From the NCBI GenBank assembly GCA_036510065.1, contig DATCEO010000112.1, positions 1-64,000 of the forward strand: 64,000 bases of DNA, in the 5' to 3' direction. The first letter of the stretch is position 1. Every line of letters starts with the position of its first letter. The DNA is from DASUBV01 sp036510065. Lineage in GTDB: Bacteria; Actinomycetota; Actinomycetes; Streptosporangiales; Streptosporangiaceae. Below the pieces are notes generated by a model, which saw only the letters and a list, made by a program, of their open reading frames with translations, had not been told where the DNA came from and did not search any database. Positions 56,595 to 64,000 of the stretch are shown here, piece after piece. The position numbers and the translations under genes are program-made.

Positions 56595-58277
56595 TCAGCA
56601 GCGGCTGCCGCCGGGCCGCACCACCCGCAGGCCGTCGGTGCCGATGAGCCTGCTGAACCTGAACAGCTGGTCCTGGCGCAGGGCGTCGCCCCAGGCCGCC
56701 CGCTCGGCGGGGTTCAGGTGCGCGCGGACCAGCCAGATCCGGGCGCAGGACCCCGGCCGCGCCAGCGCCAGCGCGCGAGTCAGCGCGGCGTCGACGCCCG
56801 CGCGATCGCGGCTACGCGCGACGACAATGCGCGGCTGGCCCGGGAAGTAGGCCTCATATCGCTGCAGGACGGCATTGTCCGGGCGGCGCCCCGGCTGGCC
56901 GCGGCGCCAGTAGTAGGCGAAGCCCCAGTTGCTGTTCAGGTTCACCACGATGACGTCGGCGGGGCCGGCGTGCGCGGCTACGTAGCGAGCCTGGTCGCGC
57001 ACGTCCTCGACCGGGATCTGGTGGCTGCGGGCGTACGGCTGCGCGCCGACGGCGAATCCGGCCACGGCGGCGGCGATGACGCCGCCGCCGGCCAGTCCCG
57101 CGGCGACCTGGCCCGCGCGGCCGGGGAGCCCGGCCCGGAGCCAGCCAGCCAGCAGCGAGGCCACCCCGGCCACCCCGATGGCGGGGACCACGACCGTGAC
57201 GGCGAGCAGGAAAGTAGAGGTCCGCAGGTCCAGGAACGGGTACTTCTTCAGCGCCGACAGCGCGAGCATCTCCGGCCAGAGCACGGCGATGGCGACGGCC
57301 GTCGCCGGGCGCCCGAGCCGGAAGATCGTCACCAGGCCCGCGACCACCAGCGGGATGGCGAGCCAGGCGGGACCCAGGCCGAAGAAGGCGTGCGTCCGCT
57401 CGAACTGAGCGGTGACGAACGACGCGCTGGCGTGCAGGCCGCGGGAGAGCGGGAGGTAGAAGTCCTGCCAGTACGTGGTGAGCCCCGGCACCACGGCGCG
57501 GGCATCAAAGACCGCGTAGACGGCGGCCATGAGGACGGCCGTGCCCGCACCGGTCACGGCTGCTTCCGCGAGGCGGCGCCAGGCGCGGCGGGCTAGCTGG
57601 ACCACGCAGACGGCCAGGAAGGCCGCGACGGCGACGAACGCGGTGGTGTGGCTGACTAGCATCCCGCCCCAGGCCGCGACGGACAGGGCGGCCAGGCGGC
57701 GCCGGGCCCAGCCGCGCTCCAGCTCCGAGGTCAGCGCCAGGATCAGCAGCGCCGTGGCGGCGTCGGCGGTGTACTGCTTGAGGTCGTCACGCACGAGCAT
57801 CGCCGGGATCAGCAGCACGCCGATCCCGGCCAGCAGGCCGGCGGCCACGGCGGCCGGGGCCGAGCGCCAGCCGAGCCGCCGCGCGAGCCAGTAGGCGATC
57901 ATCACGGCGGCGCCGGCGAAGGCCAGCGGCAGCAGCCGGGAAGCCTGCCCGCCGGCCGGGAACAGCCGCAGCAGCGCAGACCAGCCGATCGGGGTGCTCG
58001 AGGTGGTCACGGGCAGCTGTGACAGCGGGAACCGGGTCGTGACCGCGACCCACGACTCGTCGGTCCAGAACGGCGCTCCCAGCAGGTAGCCGACGTCGTG
58101 CACCACGAGCACCAGCAGCCCGAGCACCAGGACGGTCAGGGACTCAGCCAGCAGCCGCACCCGGGAGCGTCCCCGGCCGGCCGCCGGGGCGGCCTGCGCC
58201 CCGGCCGCCCCGGCCTGCACCGAGGCTGCGCCAGTGGCCGCGTCCGGGGCGGAGGCCGACGCGTCGTCCACGCGCAT
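56595..58277 (-). CDS. GT39-like membrane glycosyltransferase
   Basis: About 560 residues. A cytosolic Ala/Pro-rich N-terminus of 40 residues is followed by about 11 helices. GAPFWTDESWVAVTTRFPL in the first luminal loop (DE motif) and LVRDDLKQYTADAATALLIL resemble dolichyl/polyprenyl-P-mannose-dependent GT-C enzymes. The C-terminal soluble domain has VVNLNSNWGFAYYW and PRIVVARSRDRAGV. ATG 58277 has an AGGAGG-like site 10 bases upstream; 58316 is an alternative. The donor and acceptor are not readable. Confidence 0.85.
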   Translation of the reverse strand: MRVDDASASAPDAATGAASVQAGAAGAQAAPAAGRGRSRVRLLAESLTVLVLGLLVLVVHDVGYLLGAPFWTDESWVAVTTRFPLSQLPVTTSSTPIGWSALLRLFPAGGQASRLLPLAFAGAAVMIAYWLARRLGWRSAPAAVAAGLLAGIGVLLIPAMLVRDDLKQYTADAATALLILALTSELERGWARRRLAALSVAAWGGMLVSHTTAFVAVAAFLAVCVVQLARRAWRRLAEAAVTGAGTAVLMAAVYAVFDARAVVPGLTTYWQDFYLPLSRGLHASASFVTAQFERTHAFFGLGPAWLAIPLVVAGLVTIFRLGRPATAVAIAVLWPEMLALSALKKYPFLDLRTSTFLLAVTVVVPAIGVAGVASLLAGWLRAGLPGRAGQVAAGLAGGGVIAAAVAGFAVGAQPYARSHQIPVEDVRDQARYVAAHAGPADVIVVNLNSNWGFAYYWRRGQPGRRPDNAVLQRYEAYFPGQPRIVVARSRDRAGVDAALTRALALARPGSCARIWLVRAHLNPAERAAWGDALRQDQLFRFSRLIGTDGLRVVRPGGSRC

Positions 58278-58339
58278 CTGGTCCCGGCCTCCTGGTTCTC
58301 GGGGTGGCTGAAGCATGGCGGGGTGGCCCCGGCGGCCGG

Positions 58340-59035
58340 TCAGGCGGACCGGGGCGTGAACCGCTCCCGCATCAGGATCCACAGCGCCTCGACGCCGTCG
58401 CGCCAGGTGAGCTTCTTTCCGGCCTCACGGCTGCGGGCCGCGTAGCTGATCGGGACCTCGTAGGGCCGCAGGCCGCGGCGCAGCAGCTTGCCGGTGATCT
58501 CGGCTTCCATGCCGAAGCCAGTCTCCCGGATGCCAAGCTCCCGGTACAGCGCCGTCGGGATCAGCTTGAAGCAGGTCTCCAGGTCACTGATATAGCAGTT
58601 GAACAGCACGTTCGCGGCCGTTGTCACGCCCTTATTACCCAGCACGTACACGTAGGAGTAGGCGTTGTGGCTGCCGAAGGTGCGCGTGCCGTAGACGACC
58701 TCGGCCTGCCCGTCGATCACCGGGGCCAGCAGCGACGGGATCTCGGCCGGCGAGTACTCCAGGTCGGCGTCGCACATGATGAGGTAGTCGCCGGTGGCCA
58801 CGGCGGCGGCCGTGCGGATGGCCGCCCCCTTCCCCTGGTTCCGGTCGTGCAGGTGGACGCTCACCCGCGGATCTTCCCCGAAGGACGGGTACAGGGCCCG
58901 CGTGCCATCCGTGCTGCCATCATCCACGATGACCAGCTCGATCTCGCAGGGGAAGCTAACGTTGAGGACGTCCTTCACGGCGGCGGCCAGGGTCGCGGAC
59001 TCGTTATAGACCGGCATCAGGATTGACAGTTTCAC
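58340..59035 (-). CDS. GT2-family glycosyltransferase
   Basis: 231 residues from GTG 59035. It starts VKLSILMPVYNESATL; the UDP-sugar metal motif reads ELVIVDDGSTDGT and the acceptor-side DxD reads MCDADLEYSPAEI. NQGKGAAIRTAAAVATGDY and TFGSHNAYSYVYVLGNKG are typical of dolichyl/polyprenyl-P-glucose and similar synthases. It could provide a polyprenyl-phosphate sugar donor for the GT39- and GT87-like genes. The gene lies 63 bases upstream of GT39-like, same direction. Confidence 0.9.
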   Translation of the reverse strand: MKLSILMPVYNESATLAAAVKDVLNVSFPCEIELVIVDDGSTDGTRALYPSFGEDPRVSVHLHDRNQGKGAAIRTAAAVATGDYLIMCDADLEYSPAEIPSLLAPVIDGQAEVVYGTRTFGSHNAYSYVYVLGNKGVTTAANVLFNCYISDLETCFKLIPTALYRELGIRETGFGMEAEITGKLLRRGLRPYEVPISYAARSREAGKKLTWRDGVEALWILMRERFTPRSA

Positions 59036-59184
59036 GACGGGCAGTTTACGGGCTGACCCTGGGGGTGATATCCGTATCTGCCGTATCAACCCCGCCGATT
59101 CCGGGCCGCTCGGGTAAAGTTCCACGGCGCTGGCTTCCCCTGCCTTGGTAGATAGATCGCAACCTGTCAGTAAGAGGAGTGTTC

Positions 59185-60180
59185 GTGACTGTGAGTCCGC
59201 CCGGCCATCCCGCGCCATCGCCGGCCCCCTCGCCGAAGCGAATCCTGGTGACCGGCGGGTCGGGCTTCATCGGGTCGCATCTGTGCCGGCGCCTGCTCGA
59301 CCTGGGCCACGACGTGCTCGTGGTGGACAACTTCTCCTCCAGTTCCCGGCACAACGTCTCGGCCCTGCTCGGCGAGCCGCGCTTCGAGCTGATGCGCCAT
59401 GACGTGACGTTCCCGCTTTTCGTCGAGGTCGACCAGATCTACCACCTGGCCTGCCCGGCATCGCCGGTGTTCTACCAGCGGGATCCGGTCCAGACCACCA
59501 AGACGTGCGTGCACGGCTCGATCAACATGCTCGGGCTGGCCCGGCGGCTGGGCGCGCGGATCCTGCTCGCCTCCACCTCCGAGGTCTACGGCGATCCGAC
59601 CGTGCACCCGCAGCAGGAGGCCTACTGGGGCAACGTGAACCCGATCGGCGTCCGGTCCTGCTATGACGAGGGCAAGCGCTGCGCGGAGACCCTGTTCTTC
59701 GACTACCACCGCCAGCACGGGCTGCCCATCAAGGTCGCGCGGATCTTCAACACCTACGGCCCCAGCATGCAGCCCAACGACGGCCGGGTGGTCTCGAGCT
59801 TCATCGTCTCCGCCCTGCGCGGCGAGCCCCTCGCCGTGTTCGGCGATGGGTCCCAGACCAGGTCGTTCTGCTACGTCGATGACCTGGTGGACGCCCTCAT
59901 CCGGCTGATGGGCTCACCGCCGGAGGTGACCGGGCCGGTCAACCTGGGCAACCCCGGCGAGTTCACCATGCTCGAGCTGGCCAGCAAGGTCCTGAGCCTG
60001 GCGGGCAGCGACAGCCCGGTCGTGCACGCCCCGCTCCCGTCCGACGACCCGGTTCGCCGCAAGCCCGACATCAGCCGCGCACGAGAGCTGCTGGGCTGGG
60101 AGCCGACCGTGCCGCTGGACGAGGGCCTCAAGCGGACGGTCGAGTACTTCCGGAGCGCGCTGGCTGAGTCGGCGCCCTAG
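59185..60180 (+). CDS. UDP-glucuronate decarboxylase-like NAD-dependent epimerase (UXS-type)
   Basis: 331 residues from GTG 59185 with GAGGAG five bases upstream. TGGSGFIGSH (23-32) is the NAD loop. HLACPASPVFYQRDPVQTTKT is the hallmark of UDP-xylose synthase. The active-site YxxxK is SCYDEGKRCAE (Tyr160/Lys164), and FNTYGPSMQPNDGRVVS and GDGSQTRSFCYVDDLV complete it. It converts UDP-GlcA to UDP-xylose, so the surface glycan may contain xylose. The UDP-GlcA donor could come from a dehydrogenase such as that at 38407 (inference). Ends with a 4-base convergent overlap. Confidence 0.92.
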   Translation: MTVSPPGHPAPSPAPSPKRILVTGGSGFIGSHLCRRLLDLGHDVLVVDNFSSSSRHNVSALLGEPRFELMRHDVTFPLFVEVDQIYHLACPASPVFYQRDPVQTTKTCVHGSINMLGLARRLGARILLASTSEVYGDPTVHPQQEAYWGNVNPIGVRSCYDEGKRCAETLFFDYHRQHGLPIKVARIFNTYGPSMQPNDGRVVSSFIVSALRGEPLAVFGDGSQTRSFCYVDDLVDALIRLMGSPPEVTGPVNLGNPGEFTMLELASKVLSLAGSDSPVVHAPLPSDDPVRRKPDISRARELLGWEPTVPLDEGLKRTVEYFRSALAESAP

Positions 60181-61226
60181 CCGGAGGCAGGTCCCTGGTC
60201 CTCTGCCGTCCCCGCGTCCGCGCTGCCCGGCCCCGGCGGCAGCCCCGGCCGGCGGGTGAACCCGGCCGCCACGGCGGCGGTGAGCAGGTCACCGCCGGTC
60301 AGCACCAGCCGGGACACCAGGGCCACCGCGGTGGCGGCGCTCACGCTGAGGACCGGGTGCAGCGACGCGACCAGCAGGACGTCGCGCACCCCGGCCCCGG
60401 CCGGGGCGAAGACGACCAGGAAGCCGACGCTCCAGGCGAACGCGAAGCCGCCCACCGCGAGCAGTGCCGTCCTGCCGCCGGGGGCGCCCAGCCGCGTGGC
60501 CAGCAGCCAGATCTGCAGGCCATACAGGATCCAGGAGGCAAAGGCCCAGGTCAGGGCGGTAGCGACGGCCCGCCCGGTGAGCGGCTTCTCCAGCGGCGGC
60601 CGCCTGGCCAGCCGGAGCAGGCGGCCCAGGACGAGGTTGAGGACCCGGGGGTACAGCGCGACCAGCAGGACGGGGGCGGCCAGCAGCGCCCACAGGTAGG
60701 GCGTGGACCCGGCCACGAACGGCAGCGCGACCAGCGCCGTCAGCAGTCCGCTCAGCAGGGAGAACACCATGAGCAAGACGGCCGCGCTGGCCGAGCGATG
60801 GCGCGGCACCCGGTAGGCGTTGCCCAGCTCCATCTGGGCCAGGACCGGCCAGACTGAGCCGGGCAGGTACTTGCCCAGCTGCCCGATGAACATGATCCGG
60901 GCCGCCGCGCGGACCGGTAGCGGCGAGCCGAGCGCCGCGAGCAGCCGCCGCCATACCTCCATCGCGGCCAGCAGCGCCAGCAGCACGCTGACCAGGGCTC
61001 CGGCCACCGTCAGCAGCCCGAGACGGGCCAGGTCGGCACTGACGCTCGGCCATTCCCGGGCTACCGCGTAGCCGCCCAGGCCGACCGTGGCCGCCACGAA
61101 CCCCCAGCGCACCGGCCGGCTGCCGGCCAGCGCGCCGAGCGCGGCCAGCCTGCTCCGGCGCCGCGCCGGCGCCGCGCCGGCGGCATCGCTCGATTCGTCG
61201 ACCGCGGCGGCTTGGTGGTCGGACAT
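60177..61226 (-). CDS. UPF0104 / LPG synthase TM-region family membrane protein
   Basis: 349 residues with about eight helices. The N-terminal 50 residues are basic and Ala-rich. AARIMFIGQLGKYLPGSVWPVLAQMELG matches the GKYLPGxxW motif of the family, and FAWSVGFLVVFAPAGAGVRDVLL (PAGAGVRD) is the C-terminal signature. Members often flip lipid-linked sugars or act in glycolipid export. Its position beside UXS and GT genes fits that. A second member, with only 376 residues and other neighbours, is at 3948-5078. Confidence 0.9.
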   Translation of the reverse strand: MSDHQAAAVDESSDAAGAAPARRRSRLAALGALAGSRPVRWGFVAATVGLGGYAVAREWPSVSADLARLGLLTVAGALVSVLLALLAAMEVWRRLLAALGSPLPVRAAARIMFIGQLGKYLPGSVWPVLAQMELGNAYRVPRHRSASAAVLLMVFSLLSGLLTALVALPFVAGSTPYLWALLAAPVLLVALYPRVLNLVLGRLLRLARRPPLEKPLTGRAVATALTWAFASWILYGLQIWLLATRLGAPGGRTALLAVGGFAFAWSVGFLVVFAPAGAGVRDVLLVASLHPVLSVSAATAVALVSRLVLTGGDLLTAAVAAGFTRRPGLPPGPGSADAGTAEDQGPASG

Positions 61227-61308
61227 AGGCAGAGCCTATGTTCCGCGGGGCGCCAGACCAGACCAACTTGGCCCAATGCGCTTCGGGAAGACGTTAAGGT
61301 CGCTCACG

Positions 61309-63216
61309 ATGCGCGTTCTCCTGTTCGGTACCTATGACACCTCGACCCACCCGAGGGTCGCCACCATCGCCGAGGGCCTGGCGGCTCGCGGGTTCGACGT
61401 GGCCGAGTGCAATGCCCCGCTGGGACTGGACACGGCGGCCAGGGTCAGCATGCTGGCCCATCCCTGGCAGGCGCCAGCCCTGCTGGTGCGGCTGGCCCGG
61501 CGGTGGGCCACGCTGGCCCGCGCCGCCCGCCGGCTGCCCGCGCCGGACGCGGTGCTGGTCGGCTATCTCGGTCACTTCGACGTGCTCCTGGCCCGGCTGG
61601 TCTTCCGCCGGGTGCCGGTCGTGCTCGACCACCTGGTCGGGGCCAGCGACACCGGGCGGGACCGCCGCCTGGATGGCGGCCCGCGCCAGGCCCTGCTGCG
61701 CCTGATCGACGCTGCCGCCCTGCGGGCGGCCGACATCATCGTCGTGGATACCAGCGAGCATCGGGCCGCGCTGCCCGAGCGGCACCGGGCCCGGGCGGTC
61801 GTGGTGCCCGTGGGGGCGCCGGCGGCCTGGCAGCGGGCGGCCCGGCCGGCCGCCGAGGACGAGGCCGACGGCCCGCTGCGGGTCGTGTTCTACGGCCTCT
61901 ACACCCCCCTGCAGGGGACCCCGGCGATCGGGGCCGCGCTCGGCCTGCTGGCCGGCGAGCCCATCGCCGTGACGATGATCGGCAGCGGTCAGGACGAGGC
62001 CCGGGCCCGGGCCGCCGCCCAGGCCAACCACGCGGTCCGGTGGCTGGACTGGGTCCCCGCCGCCGAGCTGCCCGCGCTGGTGGCCGGCCAGGACGTCTGC
62101 CTCGGCATCTTCGGGACCGGGGACAAGGCGCTGCGGGTCGTGCCCAACAAGGTGTTCCAGGGCGCCGCCGCCGGCTGCGCGGTCGTGACCTCGGACACCC
62201 CGCCCCAGCGCCGGGCGCTGGGCGACGCGGCCGTCCTGGTCCCGCCCGGCGATCCGGCGGCGCTGGCCGCGGCGCTGCGGCGGCTGGCCCGCGACCGGGC
62301 CGAGCTGGTCCGGCTGCGCAGCCAGGCCCGCGAGCTGGCCGAGCAGCAATTCACGCCCGCGCGGATCGTCGAGCCTCTGGTCCAGGAGCTTGTCCCGCCC
62401 AGCGGTACGCTTTCCCGCGACCTTCACGACGAGGAGCTTGGCATGGTTTCCAGTTCGGCAGTAACCCGGCCGCCAGCGGACGTCAACACGGTGGCGCCGC
62501 TGACGCCGAACGCCTGGTTGCGCTATGCAGTGATCCAGCGCATCCTGCCGCCGGGCATCACCGACGTACTGGAGATCGGCTGCGGCCAGGGCGCGCTTGG
62601 CGCGCGGCTGTCCCAGCGCTACCGGTACCTGGGCGTTGAGCCGGACCAGGTGTCCTGGACCGTGGCCCAGCGGCGGATCAGGGCGGTCGGGCCGGGCGAG
62701 GTCCGCAATATCTCCGTCGAGGCGCTCGGCGACGAGCGGTTCGACCTGGTCTGCGCGTTCGAGGTACTCGAGCACATCGAGGATGACACGGCCGCGGTGA
62801 AGGAGTGGGCGACCCGGCTGCGGCCCGGCGGCTGGCTGCTGCTGTCAGTCCCGGCGCACCAGCACCGGTTCGGGCCGGCCGATGAGCTCGCGGGCCACTT
62901 CCGCCGCTACGACCCCGACGTGATGGCCGCCCTGCTCACCAGCTGCGGCTTCGGCGAGATTCAGGTCCGCCAGTACGGCTTCCCGCTGGGGTACCTGCTG
63001 GAAACTGGACGTAACCTGATCGCCCGCCGCCGGCTCGCCGCGACGGGCACCCAGTCCCTGGCCGAGCGCACCGCCGGATCCGGCCGGCTGCTCCAGCCGT
63101 CTGGCAGCGCGGTCGGCGCGACCATCCGCTGGGGCACCGCGCCCTTCCGGACCATAGAGCAGGCGTTCCCGAATACCGGGACCGGGCTCGTGGTCAGGGC
63201 CCGGCTGTCCAGCTAG
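61309..63216 (+). CDS. GT4-type glycosyltransferase fused to a class I methyltransferase
   Basis: 635 residues. Residues 1-372 form a GT-B enzyme (RVLLFGTYDTSTHPRVATIAEGL, ending with KVFQGAAAGCAVVTSDTPPQRRAL and GDAAVLVPPGDPAAL). Residues about 405-600 form an SAM-dependent methyltransferase with VLEIGCGQGALGARL (motif I, about 420-434), FDLVCAFEVLEHIEDD and LRPGGWLLLSVPAHQHRFGPADE. At 62443 an in-frame ATG follows GAGGAG at six bases, at the start of the second domain, so a stand-alone methyltransferase could also be made. The sugar-modifying role is inferred from context. Confidence 0.88.
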   Translation: MRVLLFGTYDTSTHPRVATIAEGLAARGFDVAECNAPLGLDTAARVSMLAHPWQAPALLVRLARRWATLARAARRLPAPDAVLVGYLGHFDVLLARLVFRRVPVVLDHLVGASDTGRDRRLDGGPRQALLRLIDAAALRAADIIVVDTSEHRAALPERHRARAVVVPVGAPAAWQRAARPAAEDEADGPLRVVFYGLYTPLQGTPAIGAALGLLAGEPIAVTMIGSGQDEARARAAAQANHAVRWLDWVPAAELPALVAGQDVCLGIFGTGDKALRVVPNKVFQGAAAGCAVVTSDTPPQRRALGDAAVLVPPGDPAALAAALRRLARDRAELVRLRSQARELAEQQFTPARIVEPLVQELVPPSGTLSRDLHDEELGMVSSSAVTRPPADVNTVAPLTPNAWLRYAVIQRILPPGITDVLEIGCGQGALGARLSQRYRYLGVEPDQVSWTVAQRRIRAVGPGEVRNISVEALGDERFDLVCAFEVLEHIEDDTAAVKEWATRLRPGGWLLLSVPAHQHRFGPADELAGHFRRYDPDVMAALLTSCGFGEIQVRQYGFPLGYLLETGRNLIARRRLAATGTQSLAERTAGSGRLLQPSGSAVGATIRWGTAPFRTIEQAFPNTGTGLVVRARLSS

Positions 63217-63350
63217 TCAGTCCCGCTCGGTATCCTCCTGGGCTAACGGCCGCTGAGCAGCCGCTCACGGGGAACTAGGGCCCAAATACGTGCAAAGGAA
63301 ATGAAAGTTAAACGGCGAGCCTTGCGCCCTGCCCGGTAGCCTTCGCAGCG

Positions 63351-64000
63351 ATGAATATCCGACAGGCGACGGAGAGCGCCCAGCAGGCCGGTCGGCCGCG
63401 CGCGAGCGAGCGAGCGGCCAGTCACCGGCTGGCCCACCGGGTTGGCGTGGGAGTGCTGACGGCGCTGATGGCCGTCGGTTACTCGGTCTACGGGCTGTTC
63501 CAGTACTACACCTTCAAGCCGACCTCCTACGATCTGCTGATCTTTAGCGAGGCCGTCCAGTCCTACGCGCACTTCCACGACGGCATCTCGCCCATCAAGG
63601 GCATCCACAACGGGTTCGGCCCGAACTTCTCGGTGCTCGGCGACCACTTCTCGCCGATCATCGCCGCCCTGGCGCCCATGTACTGGTTCCACAACGGCGC
63701 CGATAACCTGCTCGTCGCCCAGGCGGTCCTGTTCGCCCTGGCCATCCCCCCGCTGTGGGTCTTTACCCGCCGGGCGTTCGGCGGCGGCCCGAAGGCGACC
63801 GCGGCCGCCTACCTCGTCGCGGTGGCGTACGGGCTGAGCTTCGAAATCGCCGCGGCGGCGTCCTTCGACTTCCACGAGGTCGCCTTCGCCCCGGTGCTCA
63901 CCGCGATCGCGCTCGAGCGCTTCCAGGCCGGCCGCCTGCGGTCCGCCCTGATCGCGCTGGCCTTCCTGCTCCTGGTCAAGGAGGACATGGGGCTGTTCGT
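63351..64000 (+). CDS. DUF2079 family membrane protein, 5' portion
   Basis: The gene starts at ATG 63351 and runs off the window; 216 residues are visible. A basic N-terminus (about 30 residues) is followed by helices, with a luminal SYDLLIFSEAVQSYAHFHDGISPIKG and GPNFSVLGDHFSPIIAALAPMYW, the DUF2079 hallmark (FSxxGDHFSP) seen near the N-terminus. DUF2079 proteins are actinobacterial GT-C-like membrane proteins of unknown donor. It continues the glycan cluster. Confidence 0.85.
   Translation, partial: MNIRQATESAQQAGRPRASERAASHRLAHRVGVGVLTALMAVGYSVYGLFQYYTFKPTSYDLLIFSEAVQSYAHFHDGISPIKGIHNGFGPNFSVLGDHFSPIIAALAPMYWFHNGADNLLVAQAVLFALAIPPLWVFTRRAFGGGPKATAAAYLVAVAYGLSFEIAAAASFDFHEVAFAPVLTAIALERFQAGRLRSALIALAFLLLVKEDMGLF

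Noticed and set aside
1..64000. tRNA or rRNA genes
   Set aside because: No T-loop or anticodon-stem pattern or conserved rRNA segment was found on reading either strand; a covariance search would be decisive.
1..64000. Insertion sequence, prophage or integrative element
   Set aside because: No transposase, integrase or inverted-repeat ends were recognised.

Overview
This is a window of very high-GC chromosomal DNA from an actinomycete. The signs are: dense GC-rich coding with many GTG starts; a DUF222/HNH nuclease; two LLM-class (F420-type) oxidoreductases; a DinB/mycothiol-type enzyme; DipZ; a SigB/SigF-type sigma factor; DUF998, DUF1707 and DUF2252 proteins; and ATGA/GTGA translational coupling between many genes. 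A genus cannot be named safely from the sequence alone. No rRNA, tRNA, CRISPR array, transposase or phage module was recognised.

Layout. 1-231 is the 3' end of uvrA. 339-2821 is a DUF222/HNH nuclease gene broken by an 11-bp tandem duplication. 3085-5078 is a coupled pair, a flippase-like UPF0104 membrane protein and an alpha/beta hydrolase. 5157-9058 is the most interesting block. A BlaI-type repressor and an M56 metallopeptidase are coupled, and near-identical CTACTAA...TAG operator-like sites lie upstream of the repressor gene itself, a YceI-like gene, a 4-TM membrane protein gene and a frameshifted secreted PF03640-type (COG4315) gene. At 12341-13231 the 4-TM and PF03640 domains occur as one fused protein. 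9045-30103 is ordinary accessory and housekeeping content: kinase-like protein, DUF2252, VOC proteins, PAP2, HdeD, SDR, TetR/patatin, LLM oxidoreductase, metallophosphoesterase, DipZ, a PadR-DUF1707-YciI operon, USP, and an MDR oxidoreductase.

30281-33923 is a tight three-gene operon: GT4 glycosyltransferase, a predicted (alpha/alpha)6-type protein, and a GH130 phosphorylase-like enzyme. It suggests a dedicated glycan or mannoside pathway. 33895-36503 holds a DinB-type protein coupled to an ECF sigma factor with an NTF2-like tail, and a divergent SDR. 37370-39618 is a nucleotide-sugar dehydrogenase/epimerase pair. 40143-51768 holds a STAS-PAS-kinase-remnant regulator, AcuC, USP, two NUDIX proteins, a DMT transporter, a SigF-like sigma factor, GNAT, LLM, a GlcD-like oxidase, a DoxX protein with a histone-like tail, a 59-aa membrane protein and a PHP phosphoesterase.

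52107-64000 is a cell-surface glycan cluster with integral-membrane GT-C/GT87/GT39-like enzymes, a GT2, a UDP-glucuronate decarboxylase, a UPF0104 flippase-like protein, a GT4-methyltransferase fusion and the start of a DUF2079 protein. A YbdK-type ligase gene is embedded in it.

A recurring feature is short tandem duplication (11 to 21 bp), inside genes and between them. One copy breaks a gene, and others lie in convergent or upstream intergenic gaps.
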